From Mesocentrotus franciscanus (taxonomy: Eukaryota; Echinodermata; Echinoidea; Camarodonta; Strongylocentrotidae): 64,000 nt of DNA. Positions 62,301 to 64,000 of this stretch are shown here, piece by piece. Position 1 is the first letter of the stretch. Every line of letters begins with the position of its first letter. Position numbers and translations under genes: made by a program. The stretch is taken from NCBI GenBank assembly GCA_037976565.1, contig CP137686.1, positions 26,311,828 to 26,375,827 on the forward strand, read 5' to 3'. Under the pieces are notes generated by a model. The model ran no database searches. It was given only the letters and a program-made list of their open reading frames with translations, and was not told the DNA's origin.

Positions 62301-63511
62301 TAAGCCTAAGATAACTCCAGGAAGCTCTGATGCTGACGCCAAAGGCGTCGGAGCTTCAGCCCATGAACCCGGAACGCGAAATTTACAGCGATTGGGGCGA
62401 CATTATGTCAAAATATGCAAAGCGATTCATTACAATTTTGACTTACTAGGTTTCTTGACTCCTCCGGGCATCTTGAAATTATAATTTGAAGAAGTCTTCG
62501 ATGGGAAAATGGGGGAGAATCTTTGTCATATATTTTCTAAACCCAACGATTCATCCATGTTGTAGCGTCGATTCAACATGGCGAACAGAAAGTACGCATG
62601 CGAATTTGAGCGAATATTGCTACCGCGCATGTGTACTTTCTGTTCGCCATGTTGAATCGACGCTACAACATGGATGAATCGTTGGGTTTAAAAAATATAT
62701 GACAAAGAATCTCCCCCATTTTCCCATCAAAGACTTCTTCAAAAATTTTTCTTCAAATTATAATTTCAAGTGGTCGGCCAGATGCCCAGAGGAGTCAAGA
62801 AACCTAGTAAGTCAAAATTGTAATGAATCGCTTTGCATATTTTGACATAATGTCGCCCCAATCGCTGTAAATTTCGCGTTCCGGGTTCATTGGCTGAAGC
62901 TCCGACGCCTTCGGTGTCGGCGTCGGAGCTTCCTGGACCTGGAGTTAAGCCTAAGAGTAAGACAGCTGACAGGCAGTTTCAAATTCAGTTTGATTTTACT
63001 TTTTAGTCAACTCCTAGTCCTACTCCCTACTATTTACTAAATTAGGGTCTACTTACCTTTTCAACAACTTTGGTGGCAGTTCTTGAAATGGTTCGTGCAG
63101 TTCCCTTGGCACACCCAGGGGTAAAATCTCAGGTGAAGTGTCTGACTTTGATGATTCCTCGGTACTGGAGTCGGCTGTCCTACGCGATTGCACACGAACA
63201 AGATCTCGCATGGTCCCCGTTAAATGTGCGCCGTCTTGGTAGGGTGCCACCGCAGTCGTGTCGGGGTCATTCGCACTCGATTCCCGGTGGTCGGACTCTT
63301 CAGCTTCATGATCAGCAAGCTGTTGTTGTTCTTCATTCTCTTTCTCGATGAAAACAAAATTTCCTTGTTGATGCTTTTCTGTGAGGATTGACAGATCTCG
63401 GCCATGCAAACGCACGGCTTGCTGGAACAAACTGCGTTGCATTTCAGACTGAGAAGACAACTGCCAGCGAAAATCCCGATTTTCTAGCGTGTCGCTCAAA
63501 TCATTTCGCAT
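47314..63511 (-). CDS. TTC14: TTC14 homologue (S1 + TPR protein) with giant basic/Ser-rich tail, nine exons
   Basis: Exons (5' to 3', - strand): 63511-63057, 61146-60850, 60151-59968, 59288-59098, 58184-58113, 55944-55825, 55259-55137, 53970-53850, 52389-47314. Phases agree; total 2212 residues from the first Met. The Met at 63442 ([14 protein letters not shown]) aligns with the human start and may be used. Order: [10 protein letters not shown] and LPPFEQFM; S1-like domain about 222-305 ([20 protein letters not shown]); ELPVHYRRS...[13 protein letters not shown]; TPRs about 376-520 ([55 protein letters not shown]); then about 1,690 residues rich in K/R/S/E with many RS and KKKKK runs, a Gly/Ser/Tyr patch and a Tyr/His/Arg-rich end. 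Human TTC14 is about 770 residues with a shorter RS-like tail, so the tail is expanded. S1 suggests RNA binding and RS tails are typical of nuclear-speckle proteins; the exact role is unknown. The exon 3 acceptor is set by frame (AG at 60152-60153). Confidence 0.9.
54850..54990 (-). pseudogene. decayed duplicate of TTC14 exon 7 (TPR exon)
   Basis: 54901-54985 matches 55131-55215 (donor acttac plus the 3' half of the exon, through 'catgtatctattggcattct'), and the flanking intron is similar too. The offset is 230 bp. The copy has a one-base insertion near 54,968 that breaks the frame, and it lacks the 5' half of the exon. It lies downstream of exon 7, in the following intron. Confidence 0.75.
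56210..56938 (-). mobile_element. hairpin-ended repeat with internal tandem units, copy 2
   Basis: Reverse-orientation copy of the 4513-5290 element. 'cgcagtcgaaaatgatgcct' is at the left, about five units with 'aatctaatcagttcattggc' and 'gtgacatttgacctcgtgac' follow, and 'ggacggacggacaacc' plus the 'gcctccggctactttgtagc' hairpin are at the right. Intron between TTC14 exons 5 and 6. Same direction relative to the host gene as copy 1. Confidence 0.7.
59765..59878 (+). repeat. degenerate telomere-like (CCCTAA/CCCTGA) tract
   Basis: 'ccctgaccctaacc' and similar words recur about ten times with drift, in the intron between TTC14 exons 3 and 4. Confidence 0.6.
61614..62055. mobile_element. foldback element in TTC14 intron 1 (about 440 bp)
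   Basis: Arms of roughly 180 bp. 'gcttattcagaat' (about 61,622) pairs with 'attctgaataagcg' (about 62,038), and 'cgtagagatatcctactaaa' with its complement near 61,978-61,998. 'aatggccatgattt' and 'aaatcatggccatt' lie closer to the centre. Arms are diverged; no coding content. Confidence 0.7.
62312..62947. mobile_element. foldback element with perfect 9-bp target-site duplication, TTC14 intron 1
   Basis: 636 bp, almost wholly an inverted repeat. The termini are TAACTCCAGG and CCTGGAGTTA. The flanks AGCCTAAGA at 62303-62311 and 62948-62956 are identical. The arms stay nearly complementary to within about 20 bp of the centre (about 62,615), where 'gaacagaaagtac' pairs with 'gtactttctgttc'. A 9-bp duplication suggests a Mutator-like transposase, by inference. 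Confidence 0.9.
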
Positions 63512-63740
63512 GCACTTAGCTTCTTACTCAAAGGAACCAACTCATAAGAGATAGATAACACAGTCGAATTAGATGTAGTCGGGAAGTCATGGCCTATGGG
63601 CGTATGTACATGTATGTAGTCCTGTACTGCTGTAGCGGAGGGAATTCGAATCATAACTATTATAGTATTTAGCTCTATTAGTATATGAATAAGTCATAAT
63701 CGACCCTCCCTTTTTTCCAACATTTTTTTTTTACAGAAGG

Positions 63741-63990
63741 CAGTGGCGGATCCAGGGGAGGGGGCCGGCCCTCCTAGAAAAACAGGTAAAAACACCCTTT
63801 TCTGTAAAAAAATGAGTGGTCACTACCCCCACCCCACCACTGAGCGAAAAATCGACCGGCACGATTTTCAAATTTTCGGGTGCAAAAAAAATTGTGCTCA
63901 ATACCCCGCCCCACTGAGCGAAAAATCGCTCGGCACGAAGTGGGCCCCTTTTTGGGCCCCCTCTCTTGCCGCCGGCTAGATCCGCCCCTG
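63741..63990. mobile_element. complete hAT-like MITE (250 bp) with 8-bp target-site duplication
   Basis: It is flanked by ACAGAAGG at 63733-63740 and 63991-63998. The ends are CAGTGGCGGATCCAGGGG and the inverse of CAGGGGCGGATCTAGC. 8-bp duplications with CAG..G termini are typical of hAT elements. It lies about 230 bp upstream of the TTC14 first codon. The short frame through it is not a gene. Confidence 0.85.
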
Positions 63991-64000
63991 ACAGAAGGAT

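Overview
The window is animal genomic DNA. It is AT-rich, with GT-AG introns of about 0.3-3.6 kb, dense small transposable elements, CT/GA and GAA microsatellites and many 'tacatgta'-type words. The gene set (PELP1, RNF168, a PTB-domain gene, TTC14), together with tRNA-derived SINE and foldback repeats, best fits an echinoderm, probably a sea urchin. That assignment is inference from gene content and repeat style; no species-specific marker was identified.

Layout: (1) 158-5607, + strand: the last six coding exons of PELP1, entering from the left. (2) 5608-11063: the convergent 3' region, mostly non-coding, with a TTAA-flanked MITE-like repeat. (3) 11064-19441, - strand: a complete seven-exon RNF168 (DNA-damage ubiquitin ligase) with two apparent single-base frame breaks in its last exon. 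(4) 19641-20618: a 978-bp element made almost wholly of 17-bp palindromes, beginning about 200 bp upstream of the RNF168 start codon. (5) 21.1-27.3 kb: a repeat block containing a degenerate 'GTGCCCC' array folded into a large inverted repeat, followed by tandem ~0.9-kb units each carrying a tRNA-Ala(CGC)-like gene. (6) 27.3-47.3 kb: simple repeats and transposon remnants around one intronless PTB/PID-domain reading frame (39144-39782, +), with a plausible TATA promoter and untranslated first exon at 29.2-29.7 kb. (7) 47314-63511, - strand: TTC14 in nine exons, encoding an S1 domain, TPRs and a very large disordered Lys/Arg/Ser tail in a single 5.1-kb exon. (8) 63741-63990: a complete hAT-like MITE.

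The protein genes are not an operon-like pathway. RNF168 acts at damaged chromatin, PELP1 is a nuclear/nucleolar scaffold linked to ribosome assembly and transcription, and TTC14 is an S1+TPR protein of poorly known role. Human RNF168, FAM43A and TTC14 all lie on chromosome 3q, so part of the order may be ancient linkage.

The most unusual features are the palindrome element beside the RNF168 promoter, the tandem tRNA-Ala array with a datable SINE insertion, the roughly 1,690-residue TTC14 tail, a decayed duplicate of a TTC14 TPR exon, and several foldback elements whose target-site duplications can be read directly.
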